64,000 nucleotides of DNA from Bacillus sp. BP-3 (GCF_028401955.1 NZ_JAQOTJ010000002.1:1-64000), one strand, 5' to 3'. Shown: positions 17,537-25,790, counted from the first letter of the stretch. Notes: generated by a model not told the origin, from the sequence alone. Numbers and translations: made by a program.

Positions 17537-18244
17537 ATGACTTTCTATCAAATGTTAACGCCATATTATGATGAAATTTTTCCTGTAAATGAGAAACAAA
17601 TAAATTTTATAGTCTCTTATTTACAAAAAGGAAGCTCTATACTGGATGTGGGCGCAGGAACAGGTAATGTAGCCCAAGCGCTAGTTGAAAAGGGGTTTGC
17701 TGTTACTGCGATGGAACCAGAGAAGACGATGGCTGCAAAAATTCGGGAGAAAGCTGCAGTTTACGAAGGGATATTTAGTGTAAATACATTTGGAATGCAA
17801 CAAATTGAAGATGTACCTGGAGTATTTGATGGTATTTATTGTATTGGAAATACACTTGTTCATTTGGATAATTCGAAAGAAATCTTTAATTTTATCTGTG
17901 GCTCTTATGAAAAATTAAAAGCAAACGGAAAACTAATGATTCAAATTGTAAATTATGAAAAAGTATTAGCTGAAAATAATTTCCAATTTCCGGTACTGGA
18001 GAAGAAACATTTCTCGTTTAAGCGTAATTATACGCTAGAAGGAGAAAAAGTATTATTTACTGCAACATTGAATGTGGATGGTAAAGAACTATCAAATAGT
18101 ATTCCATTATATCCTATTACGAAAAAACAACTACTGCCTATGTTAAAAGAATGTGGTTTTCGTACTGTAGAAACTTTCGGTAATTTTAAAAAAGAGGCAT
18201 ATTTACCGAATGGGCCAGCTTTCGTTCTTGTAGCTACAAAATAA
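17537..18244 (+). CDS. Class I SAM-dependent methyltransferase
   Basis: A 235-residue Rossmann-fold methyltransferase. Motif I 'ILDVGAGTGNVAQAL' near residue 37 binds SAM; 'VTAMEPEKTMA' follows with the acidic ribose contact, and 'GIYCIGNTLVHLDN' forms motif IV. The substrate cannot be told from sequence. It has its own ribosome site and terminator. Its placement between YwiC and the flavodiiron operon suggests, but does not prove, an anaerobic role; no clear Fnr-type box precedes it. A short family A repeat fragment lies upstream (17472-17492). Confidence 0.85.
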   Translation: MTFYQMLTPYYDEIFPVNEKQINFIVSYLQKGSSILDVGAGTGNVAQALVEKGFAVTAMEPEKTMAAKIREKAAVYEGIFSVNTFGMQQIEDVPGVFDGIYCIGNTLVHLDNSKEIFNFICGSYEKLKANGKLMIQIVNYEKVLAENNFQFPVLEKKHFSFKRNYTLEGEKVLFTATLNVDGKELSNSIPLYPITKKQLLPMLKECGFRTVETFGNFKKEAYLPNGPAFVLVATK

Positions 18245-18254
18245 ACATGTCATA

Positions 18255-18304
18255 AAAAATACTTTAGTAAAGAAAAATTTTCATTTACTAAAGTATTTTT
18301 TTTA
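18255..18304 (+). terminator. Rho-independent terminator
   Basis: Stem TACTTTAGTAAA / TTTACTAAAGTA with long T tail after the methyltransferase gene. Confidence 0.8.
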
Positions 18305-18319
18305 TTTGTTTTTACAAAA

Positions 18320-18335
18320 TGTGATTCAAGTCCTC
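18320..18335 (+). promoter_or_regulatory. Degenerate Fnr-type box, flavodiiron operon
   Basis: TGTGATTCAAGTCCTC has a perfect left half and a weak right half. A -10 TATAAT at 18357-18362 lies at exactly the same distance (29.5 bases from centre) as at the crp/fnr gene promoter, so it is probably a weaker class II site. Confidence 0.55.
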
Positions 18336-18405
18336 TTTTTATCTTAGGAAAATTTTTATAATACAGTTGTTGTTAAGAGATAACAATTAGGAGGAATTAA
18401 AAAAC

Positions 18406-19641
18406 ATGAATAGAGAAATTAAGCTAACTGAAGATATATATTGGGTAGGGAAAATTGATGATAGGGAAGTTCCATTTCATCGTTTAATCTTAGGAAAAGG
18501 GACAACTTATAATTCGTATCTTCTAAAAACTGAAAAACCAACAGTGATTGATACAGTTGACATAGAATTTGGAAGAGAATTTGTAGAATATTTAAGTGAA
18601 TTAATTGATCCACAAGAAATTCAATATATCGTAGTAAACCATACAGAACCTGATCATTCAGGTGGATTGGCAGCATTAGCATCAAGAGCTACAAACGCTA
18701 CAATTGTATGTACAGAAATTGCAGTACCTGAGTTACAGGAAATGTATAAATTGCATCATAGAAACTTTTTAGTTGTAAAAGATGGTGACACATTAGATAT
18801 TGGTGGGAAAACGTTGAAATTTAAAGAAACTCCATATCTTCATACAGAAGAAACGATGATCACATATTGCATAGAGGATAGAATTTTATTCCCATGTGAT
18901 ATTTTCAGTACACATGTAGCGAATTATGAATTCTTTAACGATGAAGCGAATGAAGATATTACGGAAGATTTCATAGGCTACTATAATGCGATTATTCACC
19001 CGCATAGAAGATATGTCAGAACGTTAATGGAAGCATTGAAAGACTTAGATGTTCAAATGATCGCTCCGTCTCATGGGTACATTTTACGCCAGGATGTCCA
19101 AAAATATATCGATTTATATGGAGAAATGAGTAAAGATACAACACAAGGGAAAAAAGTAACCATTGTATATACAACCATTAAAAATAACACGAAAAAAATC
19201 GCGAGTATCATTAAAGAAACATTCGAGGCAGATAATATTAAAGTAACAGTATTTAATGCTGATAAATCGGATAAAGCTGAAATTCTAGAAAGTATTCAAC
19301 ACGCAGATGCAGTCTTCATCGGATCTTCAACTAAATACGCAGATATGATTGGAAACTTAGAAGAAATTTTAATAGAAATGAAGGGAATGAACTTAGAAGG
19401 GAAAATCGCAGCTGCATTCGGATCATACGGCTGGAGTGGTGAAGCAATTGAGGTCGTACAAGATTACCTAAATGAAACAAACATGAATGTACAAAGTACA
19501 TCAAATGTTATTAAGTCTACAGGTATGACTCATGTTGAATTTCCTATTCGTATCAGATTCTCTCCAAAGAATGAAGAAAAAACACAACAAATTAAACATG
19601 CAACAACATTTGTTACGGATTTATTACTAAGCTCTATTTAA
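18406..19641 (+). CDS. Flavodiiron protein (FprA/NorV type)
   Basis: A 411-residue A-type flavoprotein that reduces NO to N2O or O2 to water. The N-terminal metallo-beta-lactamase-like domain carries the di-iron ligands: 'HTEPDH' (His79, Glu81, Asp83, His84), 'LHTEE', 'PCDIF' and 'SHGYIL'. The C-terminal flavodoxin domain (about 250-405) begins 'VTIVYTTIKNNTKKIA' and binds FMN. It lacks extra C-terminal modules, so electrons must come from the separate rubredoxin encoded two genes on. First gene of a three-gene operon; ribosome site TAGGAGG. Likely protects anaerobic metabolism from NO or traces of oxygen. Confidence 0.95.
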   Translation: MNREIKLTEDIYWVGKIDDREVPFHRLILGKGTTYNSYLLKTEKPTVIDTVDIEFGREFVEYLSELIDPQEIQYIVVNHTEPDHSGGLAALASRATNATIVCTEIAVPELQEMYKLHHRNFLVVKDGDTLDIGGKTLKFKETPYLHTEETMITYCIEDRILFPCDIFSTHVANYEFFNDEANEDITEDFIGYYNAIIHPHRRYVRTLMEALKDLDVQMIAPSHGYILRQDVQKYIDLYGEMSKDTTQGKKVTIVYTTIKNNTKKIASIIKETFEADNIKVTVFNADKSDKAEILESIQHADAVFIGSSTKYADMIGNLEEILIEMKGMNLEGKIAAAFGSYGWSGEAIEVVQDYLNETNMNVQSTSNVIKSTGMTHVEFPIRIRFSPKNEEKTQQIKHATTFVTDLLLSSI

Positions 19642-19662
19642 TAGAAAAACGTAGGTGAAAAT

Positions 19663-20883
19663 ATGGAAAAGAATTTTGTAATTATCGGAAGTGGAGTAGC
19701 CGCTGTAAATGCTGCAAAGACAATTAGAGATCATGACAAGGATTCAAATATATTCATTTTTGGTGAAGAATCATCTTTACCCTATAACAGAATTAAATTA
19801 TCAAAAGAGCTATATTCAGATTTACACAGCGAAAAAGTTTTAATTAAAAAAGAAAAATGGTACCAAAATAATAATATATCGGTTTTCACAAATACAAAGG
19901 TAGTAAAAATTGATACAGAGCAGCAATATATTGTTACATCAAATAATGAGAAAGTTTCTTATTACAAACTATTAATTTGTACGGGTGCAAATAATAGAAG
20001 GCTACCAGTAGATGGCATAAATAAAAAAAATGTCTTTACGATTAGAGACATGCAGGAAGCGGATAAATTTAAAGCATGTTTAGAAGATAAAAAGCATGTT
20101 GTAAACATTGGTGGAGGTGTACAAGGATTAGAAACAGCTTGGTCTATGATGAAAGCTGGTAAACAAGTATCCATTGTAGAAGTTGCTCCTGCACTAATGG
20201 GAAGACAATTAGATGAAAAAGTTTCTCTTCTATTAAAACAAAAAATTGAAAGTGCCGGAGTAAAAGTATATGTAAATACGACTATTGATTCTATTCTTGG
20301 AGAAGAAGTAGTAACTGGAATGAAAGTGAATGGTGAACAACGAATAGATTGTGATAGTGTTGTTTATTCAATTGGGGTCACTCCTAACATTTCTTTAGTA
20401 AACAATACTCCTATTCATGTAAATAGAGGTATTGTTGTCAATGAGAAGATGGAAACGAATGTAGAATCTGTATATGCTGCTGGGGATGTAGCAGAAGTAA
20501 ACGGTGAAATTGGCGGACTATGGGGAAGAGCAATGGATCAAGGGAAGATTGCAGGAAGTAATATGGTTTCTAATCCCGCAATTTATAAGGAAGCAATTCC
20601 AACTACTATCTTTCATGCATTCGATGTATCTTTATTCTCAATTGGATTCGTTGATGAAAACCAATGTGATACAACTATCGTTGAAGAAGATGATAAAGAG
20701 AAGTATACAAGGTTATTTATCAAGGAAAATAAAATAGTAGGTGTCATCTCATTAGAAGGAGTTGCGGCATCCATCCCTTACAAGTCTGCTATTGAAAAGC
20801 AAGTATCATTAGAAGAGATTGATATGAAAAATACGAATATAAGTGAAATAATGAGCAAGGTAAAAGAGAAACTAAAATCTTAA
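19663..20883 (+). CDS. NAD(P)H-rubredoxin oxidoreductase
   Basis: A 406-residue FAD flavoprotein with an N-terminal FAD motif 'IIGSGVAAVNAAKTI', an NAD(P)H-binding 'NIGGGVQGLETAWSM' near residue 147, and the second FAD motif 'VYAAGDVAE' near residue 272. It resembles NirB N-terminal and NorW-type rubredoxin reductases. It lies 21 bases after the flavodiiron gene and 26 before rubredoxin, so the reductase passes electrons from NAD(P)H to rubredoxin and on to the flavodiiron protein. The C-terminal part (about 330-400) has no recognised cofactor site. Confidence 0.9.
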   Translation: MEKNFVIIGSGVAAVNAAKTIRDHDKDSNIFIFGEESSLPYNRIKLSKELYSDLHSEKVLIKKEKWYQNNNISVFTNTKVVKIDTEQQYIVTSNNEKVSYYKLLICTGANNRRLPVDGINKKNVFTIRDMQEADKFKACLEDKKHVVNIGGGVQGLETAWSMMKAGKQVSIVEVAPALMGRQLDEKVSLLLKQKIESAGVKVYVNTTIDSILGEEVVTGMKVNGEQRIDCDSVVYSIGVTPNISLVNNTPIHVNRGIVVNEKMETNVESVYAAGDVAEVNGEIGGLWGRAMDQGKIAGSNMVSNPAIYKEAIPTTIFHAFDVSLFSIGFVDENQCDTTIVEEDDKEKYTRLFIKENKIVGVISLEGVAASIPYKSAIEKQVSLEEIDMKNTNISEIMSKVKEKLKS

Positions 20884-20909
20884 TCTAATAATAGAAAGAG
20901 GACATTATA

Positions 20910-21074
20910 ATGAAAAAATATATTTGTTTACCATGCGGCTACATCTACGATCCAGAAGTTGGAGATCCAGATGAAGATATAGAACCAGGAACAAGTTTTG
21001 AAGATTTACCAGAAGATTGGGTGTGTCCAGTATGTGGAGAAGATACTGAACACTTTGCACCAGTAGAGGAATAG
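20910..21074 (+). CDS. Rubredoxin
   Basis: A 54-residue rubredoxin, a one-iron electron carrier. The iron is held by four Cys in 'ICLPCG' (Cys6, Cys9) and 'VCPVCG' (Cys39, Cys42), with the usual '[12 protein letters not shown]' between. Length and spacing match classic rubredoxins. It has its own ribosome site AAAGAGG. It is the last gene of the flavodiiron operon and should donate electrons to the flavodiiron protein. Confidence 0.95.
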   Translation: MKKYICLPCGYIYDPEVGDPDEDIEPGTSFEDLPEDWVCPVCGEDTEHFAPVEE

Positions 21075-21081
21075 CAAAAGA

Positions 21082-21124
21082 AAAAGTAACGAGAAGCTTA
21101 TATAATTTCTCGTTACTTTTTTAC
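21082..21124 (+). terminator. Terminator of rubredoxin operon
   Basis: AAAAGTAACGAGAA / TTCTCGTTACTTTT stem with T tail. Confidence 0.8.
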
Positions 21125-21143
21125 TATGAAAAGAATTTTTTGA

Positions 21144-21159
21144 TGTGATTTGAGTCACT
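21144..21159 (+). promoter_or_regulatory. Fnr-type operator, autoregulation
   Basis: TGTGATTTGAGTCACT is close to ideal TGTGA-N6-TCACA. A perfect -10 TATAAT at 21181-21186 puts the centre at -41.5. The gene driven is the Crp/Fnr regulator itself, so positive autoregulation is likely. Confidence 0.8.
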
Positions 21160-21208
21160 AGTGTGGCTCCTAGGAAAAGATATAATAATTTAGGAAGGAT
21201 ACTTTATC

Positions 21209-21282
21209 ACGTATTAATGCCCGTAAAAGCCTGATTGGTGAGGGCTAATAATGAAAAGACACTGATTAAAATTTCATTTTAT
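21209..21282. repeat. Dispersed repeat family A copy
   Basis: TTAATGCCCGTAAAAGCCTG, ATTGGTGAGGGCT and CTGATTAAAATTTCATTTTA. It shares 'CCCGTAAAAGCCTGATTGG' with the copy at 34421-34516 and lies in the leader of the regulator gene. Confidence 0.65.
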
Positions 21283-21311
21283 ATACTATATGTAAGGTTA
21301 GGTGAGGTAAT

Positions 21312-22022
21312 ATGAAAGAAAATTGTTATCATAAAAATGCAGCGGAGCCTTGTCCAAGAAAAGTTCTTATTTTTAAATCTTTATCTGATGAAGAAATTTT
21401 AAAAATAGCTGCATTGTCAAAACATAAACAATTTAAAAAGGGAGAACCATTAATTCATGAAGGAGAGAAATTAGATACATTATTTATTATTAATAAGGGG
21501 CAAGTAAAGTTATCGAAATTAACCATTCAAGGGAAGGAGCAAATCTTGCATATTTTAACGAGTGGTGAATGCTTTGGTGAATTAAACATATTTAATTGCG
21601 ATGAGAAGAGTAATTTTAGTGCGTATGCTATGGAAGATACAAAAATTTGTATGTTAACGAAAGATAATATGGATCGTATAATGGAGCGAAATCCAGATAT
21701 TGCATTAAAGTTGCTAAAAACCGTTACAAAACGTTTAGCGCATACAGAAAATTTAGCTAACAATCTTGCAACAAATAATCCAGAAGTTAGGATTGCTTAT
21801 ATAATTCTAGAATTTTGTGAAAAATACGGTGAAGATACTGATAAAGGAATACTTATAAATTTACCATTGACACGAGAAGAAATAGCAAACTATATAGGGG
21901 TGACAAGGGAAACAATTAGTCGTAAATTTAGTAAATTTGAAGACCTAGGATTTATGACGTCAATTGGAAATAAACAGCTAATAGTTAAAAATGAGTTAGC
22001 CTTACGAAAATATATAGAGTAG
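21312..22022 (+). CDS. Crp/Fnr family transcription activator
   Basis: A 236-residue Crp/Fnr regulator: an effector domain (about 20-130) with 'GEPLIHEGEKLDTLFIINKG', a dimer helix (about 130-155) and a C-terminal winged helix (about 185-222). The recognition helix 'VTRETISRKF' has Arg199, Glu200 and Arg204 in the pattern that in Crp reads GTGA half-sites, which fits the boxes found across this island. It does not have the C-terminal Cys set known from B. subtilis Fnr; Cys residues are at 5, 14, 87, 96, 113 and 169, and Cys5/Cys14 are not spaced as in E. coli Fnr. What it senses is therefore open. Probably autoregulated. Confidence 0.9.
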   Translation: MKENCYHKNAAEPCPRKVLIFKSLSDEEILKIAALSKHKQFKKGEPLIHEGEKLDTLFIINKGQVKLSKLTIQGKEQILHILTSGECFGELNIFNCDEKSNFSAYAMEDTKICMLTKDNMDRIMERNPDIALKLLKTVTKRLAHTENLANNLATNNPEVRIAYIILEFCEKYGEDTDKGILINLPLTREEIANYIGVTRETISRKFSKFEDLGFMTSIGNKQLIVKNELALRKYIE

Positions 22023-22295
22023 ATGGATAACTTAATTATTTGTTCTTTAAGATAAACATCGTTAAGATTCTATTTATTAGTATCCTCGATATCTATAAAT
22101 TTAATAAATTTTAAAATACCTAGCCATTGGAATCATTTCTTAATCATTTATTCTACTCTTTACGACCATACCTATTTTGACTTTTAAACCAGTTGCTATA
22201 TCAATGTTATCCCGCTATTCGCGGGCAGTAATACTATCTCAAGGTTCAGAGGGAAGCATGAAAAGGAATGTCACAAGCATATTGATTTTTCTATT

Positions 22296-22354
22296 TAACC
22301 CCTCTTAACATCCCCTTACAAACCCTTACAAACCCCTACCAAGCCCCTTACAAG
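22296..22354 (+). repeat. CCCTTACAA short direct repeats
   Basis: The words CCCCTTACAA, CCCTTACAA, CCCCTACCAA and CCCCTTACAA follow one another at 10-13 base spacing, preceded by a weaker CCCCTCTTAACA. The spacing of about one helix turn is iteron-like. Confidence 0.7.
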
Positions 22355-22380
22355 TAATAAATCATTACATAAACAAAAGT

Positions 22381-22490
22381 AAAAGAACTACTACTACAAG
22401 AATTTTAAAAAACAAAACAAAAGAACTACTACTACAAGAATTTCAAAAAAACAAAACAAAAAAAAATTACTACTACAAGAATTTCAAAAA
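22381..22490 (+). repeat. Three 38-41 bp direct repeats
   Basis: Each unit carries ACTACTACAAGAATTT followed by an A-rich tract; the CAAG words end at 22400, 22438 and 22479. On the opposite strand the core reads CTTGTAGTAGTAGT, i.e. repeated TAG triplets like the DnaA-trio element of bacterial origins. Confidence 0.75.
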
Positions 22491-22571
22491 AATAAAAATT
22501 AAATTACCAAATTTCCGCTTTCCTCCTTATATATAGTAAGGAACAGCATTTTAAAAACGGGAGGAATACAT

Positions 22572-23411
22572 ATGGCGGTATATCGGAATGTACAGGTGAA
22601 CTTTTGGCAAGATGATTTTGTGCTCGACTTAACGCCGGAGGAGCGCTATTTTTACATATATTTATTAACATGTTCGAAAACGACGCAGTGCGGTATTTAT
22701 CCGTTGCCGAAGCGTTTGGCGGAGATGGAAACGGGCTACAACAGGGAGACTGTTGATAAATTGCTGCAGCGGTTTATCGAATATGGAAAGATTTTATATG
22801 ATGCGAAAACGAAGGAGTTATATATCATAAATTGGCTTCGTTATAATCCGATTACAAATCCGAACGTTGAGAAATGTGTCCTTCGTGAGTTAAAGACTGT
22901 GAAAAGTAAACAATTTGTTCAGCTGTTTCTGCAAAAATGTTTGGAGGAAGAGATGAACATTCCGCTGTTGGTAGAACATTTCGGTATGCCTGCCCAAGTG
23001 CCTCAAGAAGAGCCTGAAAGCTGTGAAGGAGATGAAAAAATAGATTCGGGTGGTAACGTATTTACGTTTTATGAACAAAACTTTGGCAGTTTGTCACCGT
23101 ATACGGCAGAGGAACTAACTGCGTGGATGGATGATTTGTCAGAGGAACTCGTCTTAAAAGCACTTCAAATTGCTCATGAAAATAATAAGCGGACACTTGC
23201 GTATGTGAAGGGGATTTTGCGAGATTGGCACGGAAAGGGATATAAGAAGGTAAGCGAAGTAGAGGAGGCGGCGGTGAAGTTTCGGAAGAAGGAGTCGTCT
23301 ATTGTTCAGGAGACTGAACAGTTTCTGGAGGAATGCGAGGAGTGGGAGAAAAATGTACCGTCTGAAGAAGAGCTGCAGAAGTTCTTAGCGGAAAAGGGGT
23401 GGCGTCCGTGA
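22572..23411 (+). CDS. DnaD-domain replication initiation protein
   Basis: A 279-residue phage-type replisome organiser. Residues 1-110 form a winged-helix DNA-binding domain ('NFWQDDFVLDLTPEERYFYIYLLT', 'ETGYNRETVDKLLQRF'). Residues about 165-230 form the DnaD domain ending in 'RTLAYVKGILRDWHGKGY', the YxxxIL-W motif that binds DNA and loads helicase. The tail is acidic. It is followed, with overlap, by a DnaB-type helicase, the usual primosome pair of Gram-positive phages and elements. Codon use is richer in G+C than in neighbouring genes, suggesting a separate origin. Confidence 0.9.
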   Translation: MAVYRNVQVNFWQDDFVLDLTPEERYFYIYLLTCSKTTQCGIYPLPKRLAEMETGYNRETVDKLLQRFIEYGKILYDAKTKELYIINWLRYNPITNPNVEKCVLRELKTVKSKQFVQLFLQKCLEEEMNIPLLVEHFGMPAQVPQEEPESCEGDEKIDSGGNVFTFYEQNFGSLSPYTAEELTAWMDDLSEELVLKALQIAHENNKRTLAYVKGILRDWHGKGYKKVSEVEEAAVKFRKKESSIVQETEQFLEECEEWEKNVPSEEELQKFLAEKGWRP

Positions 23412-24688
23412 GTATTCAAAACGTCGAAGCGGAACAGACGGTAATAGGATCACTCCTCCTTGATGGGGAGCTCATTAAAGAGTGCAGGTTGACGGAACAC
23501 CATTTTTCTACTGCATTGCATCAAGCGATATTTAAGCTAATACGGGAAGTAGAGAAAGACGGGCAGCCGCTTGATCTCGTTACACTTGTTTCGAAAATGG
23601 ATTCTTCTTTTCTGACGCAAATTGGTGGGATTGAGTACTTTGTCAACATCATCGAGAGTGTACCGACGACGACTAATTTTTCCTATTACGAGGGGCTTGT
23701 TCGAGGTGCGTGGAAAATGCGCCGTGCAGGAATGATGGGACACAGTATGTGTGAACGGCTTCTGGCGGAGAAGGATGAGAAAATTATCGGCGAGACGATT
23801 ACGGCTCTTTGTGAACTAGAAGAGGAAGAGTGTATGTTAGACTTTGACTTAAAGGATGCGTTAGTCGGTTTGTATGAAGAGTTTCACCAGGACGTAGAAG
23901 AGATGACCGGTATTGAGACCGGCTTTTCTGCTTTAAACAAGATGACATGCGGCTTGCAAGATGGTGAATTTGTTGTAATAGGGGCGCGGCCTTCGATGGG
24001 AAAAACGGCGTTTGCTTTAAATATTGCATTTCATGCCGCCAAATCAGGTGCGGCAGTTGGGTTGTTTTCATTAGAGATGAGCGACAAACAATTGCTAAAA
24101 CGGATGGTCTCTTGCGCAGGTATGGTATCGGGAAAAAGGCTGAAAAATCCGAAGCATCGTTTCACAATCGAGGACTGGGAGAAAACAAGTCAGGTCTTTG
24201 CGGAGATTGGTGATTTACCGCTAGAAATCTATGATAAAGCAGGTGTGACAACGCAAGAAATTTGGGTGCAGGTTCGCAAGCTAAAACGTAAGCATCCAAA
24301 TAAAAAGCTGCTCGTCATCATTGATTACTTACAGCTTATTACAGGCGATTCGAAATATAGAGGAAATAGGTTTCAAGAAATGAGCGAAATCTCTCGCAAA
24401 CTGAAATTGCTAGCTCGCGATTTGGATGTGTGCGTCGTAGCATTGTCGCAGCTATCCCGTGCGGTTGAGTCGCGTCAAGATAAGCGTCCGCTTTTGTCTG
24501 ACTTAAGAGAGACAGGACAGATTGAACAAGATGCCGATGTGATTATGCTCATATACCGAGACGATTATTATGAGCAGGAAACAGAGAATAAAGATGTAAC
24601 TGAAATTCATGTAGCGAAGCATCGGAACGGACCGGTTGGGGTGGTGAAGTTACGGTTTTTGAAGGAGTATGGGCGGTTTGTGGAGTGA
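23408..24688 (+). CDS. Replicative DNA helicase, DnaB type
   Basis: A 426-residue hexameric helicase related to DnaB (DnaC in B. subtilis). The N-terminal domain (1-105) starts 'SIQNVEAEQTVIGSLLLD'; the RecA-like domain has Walker A 'GARPSMGKTAFALN', Walker B 'LLVIIDYLQLI' and the arginine-finger region. GTG at 23408 is preferred, as it overlaps the DnaD stop by four bases and has AAGGGG 8 bases upstream. It is shorter than the housekeeping helicase (about 450 residues), so it is probably a paralogue belonging to an integrated replication module. No integrase or capsid genes are nearby. Confidence 0.92.
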   Translation: MSIQNVEAEQTVIGSLLLDGELIKECRLTEHHFSTALHQAIFKLIREVEKDGQPLDLVTLVSKMDSSFLTQIGGIEYFVNIIESVPTTTNFSYYEGLVRGAWKMRRAGMMGHSMCERLLAEKDEKIIGETITALCELEEEECMLDFDLKDALVGLYEEFHQDVEEMTGIETGFSALNKMTCGLQDGEFVVIGARPSMGKTAFALNIAFHAAKSGAAVGLFSLEMSDKQLLKRMVSCAGMVSGKRLKNPKHRFTIEDWEKTSQVFAEIGDLPLEIYDKAGVTTQEIWVQVRKLKRKHPNKKLLVIIDYLQLITGDSKYRGNRFQEMSEISRKLKLLARDLDVCVVALSQLSRAVESRQDKRPLLSDLRETGQIEQDADVIMLIYRDDYYEQETENKDVTEIHVAKHRNGPVGVVKLRFLKEYGRFVE

Positions 24689-24903
24689 TGTAACTATTGA
24701 ACATAACCTAACCGGCCTCATTCAAAGGAATATATCGATCGTTTAACTAAAGATATTTCATGACCTATATACCATTTTTTATATTATTTACTTTTGTATT
24801 GAATGCTGTTACTATATTGATATCGTTTTCATAACTTAATGCATGCCTTTTTTGGAAACGCTTAATTTCAAATATATGGTCTGTTGTAAATTTTTCTAAA
24901 TAT

Positions 24904-24948
24904 AAGCAGTTCCTCTGTCACATGTTATTGAAGAAGAGGAATTGCTCT
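24904..24948 (+). terminator. Possible terminator hairpin
   Basis: AGCAGTTCCTCT / AGAGGAATTGCT stem with a 17-base loop, followed by CTTTGTTGTT. The T tail is weak. The rest of 24689-24999 shows no gene. Confidence 0.45.
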
Positions 24949-24999
24949 TTGTTGTTAAAACTATGAAAAAATGAATGTATGATGTGAGGAGGTATCGTT

Positions 25000-25041
25000 G
25001 TGAAAAACAGTTTTGTTTTTCACAAGAATATATATGGGTAA
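25000..25041 (+). CDS. Possible leader peptide or frameshifted start
   Basis: GTG at 25000 has a strong GAGGAGG ribosome site and opens a 13-codon frame (MKNSFVFHKNIYG) whose stop overlaps the beginning of the AmiS gene. Removing one T from the TTTTT run at 25016-25020 would join it in frame to AmiS. It is either a coupled leader peptide, a programmed shift, or a sequencing or natural frameshift at the true N terminus. Confidence 0.4.
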   Translation: MKNSFVFHKNIYG

Positions 25042-25684
25042 TGTTGGATTATTGATTTCTGGTGCAGCGCTCTTTTTAAATAGCCTTGTGATGTTAGGAA
25101 AAGCGGACGAAAAGAGTGCAGGTGTTTTTAATATATTTGTAGGTGTACTGCAAATTATTATTCCTTTCTATTTAATTGTAGTATCTGATCAAAGTAATTG
25201 GACAGTTTATTTATATGCAGCTACTTTTTTATTCGGTTTAACTTATTTATATGTGGGAGTTACTTTCATTGCAGGATTGAAGGGTGATGGATTAGGCTGG
25301 TTTTCTCTTTGGGTAGCAATTATTGCACTATTCTACATGATTGTAGCGATTATACATTTTCATGATATCGTTAATGCGTTAACTTGGTTCATGTGGGCAT
25401 TTCTATGGTTCTTATTTTTTATTGCTAATGCACAGAAAAAGAACATCAATCATTATATTGGTAAAATAGCTTTTGTACAGTCATGGGTTACACTAACTTG
25501 TCCTGCTCTACTTTCCCTTATAGGTGTATGGGAAACTTCTTATGTATATAATTTATGGGTATGTATATCTATTCTTTCAATTATATATTTCTGTGTTTGT
25601 ACGTTTAAGTTGAAAGGAAATGTAAGTACTGTTCATAAAAATATGGATACGCACACCATTGAAAAGTTTGGAAACACGAAGTGA
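25034..25684 (+). CDS. AmiS/UreI family small-amide channel
   Basis: A 216-residue membrane protein with six to seven transmembrane segments. The opening 'MGNVGLLISGAALFLNSLVMLG' and the central 'FLFGLTYLYVGVTFIAGL' and 'GLGWFSLWVAI' are typical of AmiS/UreI channels that pass urea or short amides. The family usually has six transmembrane helices; the C-terminal 20 residues are hydrophilic. No urease or amidase gene is next to it. The start at 25034 matches known AmiS N termini, but its own ribosome site is weak, and the strong one belongs to the short frame at 25000. Confidence 0.85.
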   Translation: MGNVGLLISGAALFLNSLVMLGKADEKSAGVFNIFVGVLQIIIPFYLIVVSDQSNWTVYLYAATFLFGLTYLYVGVTFIAGLKGDGLGWFSLWVAIIALFYMIVAIIHFHDIVNALTWFMWAFLWFLFFIANAQKKNINHYIGKIAFVQSWVTLTCPALLSLIGVWETSYVYNLWVCISILSIIYFCVCTFKLKGNVSTVHKNMDTHTIEKFGNTK

Positions 25685-25710
25685 AGTTAATTTATCAATC
25701 TATTTATTTA

Positions 25711-25763
25711 AAAAAACGCGATCAATTTCTAATAATCATTTAGGAATTGATCGCGTTTTTTGT
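25711..25763 (+). terminator. Rho-independent terminator
   Basis: AAAACGCGATCAATTTCTAA / AGGAATTGATCGCGTTTT stem with T tail after the AmiS gene. Confidence 0.85.
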
Positions 25764-25790
25764 TATGAATGTGGTGCTATAATATAGCTC

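Larger units (their letters stand above)
22023..22571. other. Repeat-rich region, possible replication origin
   Basis: No gene seen. It holds a fragment of repeat family A (22210-22236), then two direct-repeat arrays (22296-22354 and 22381-22490) directly before the DnaD-DnaB gene pair. The stretch from 22355 to 22510 is almost entirely A, C and T on this strand, with very few G, which is unusual and would suit an unwinding or binding region. Confidence 0.5.

Noticed and set aside
22381-22490. Direct repeats considered as a CRISPR array
   Set aside because: Only three units, period varies from 38 to 41, spacers are simple A-rich sequence and no cas genes are present.
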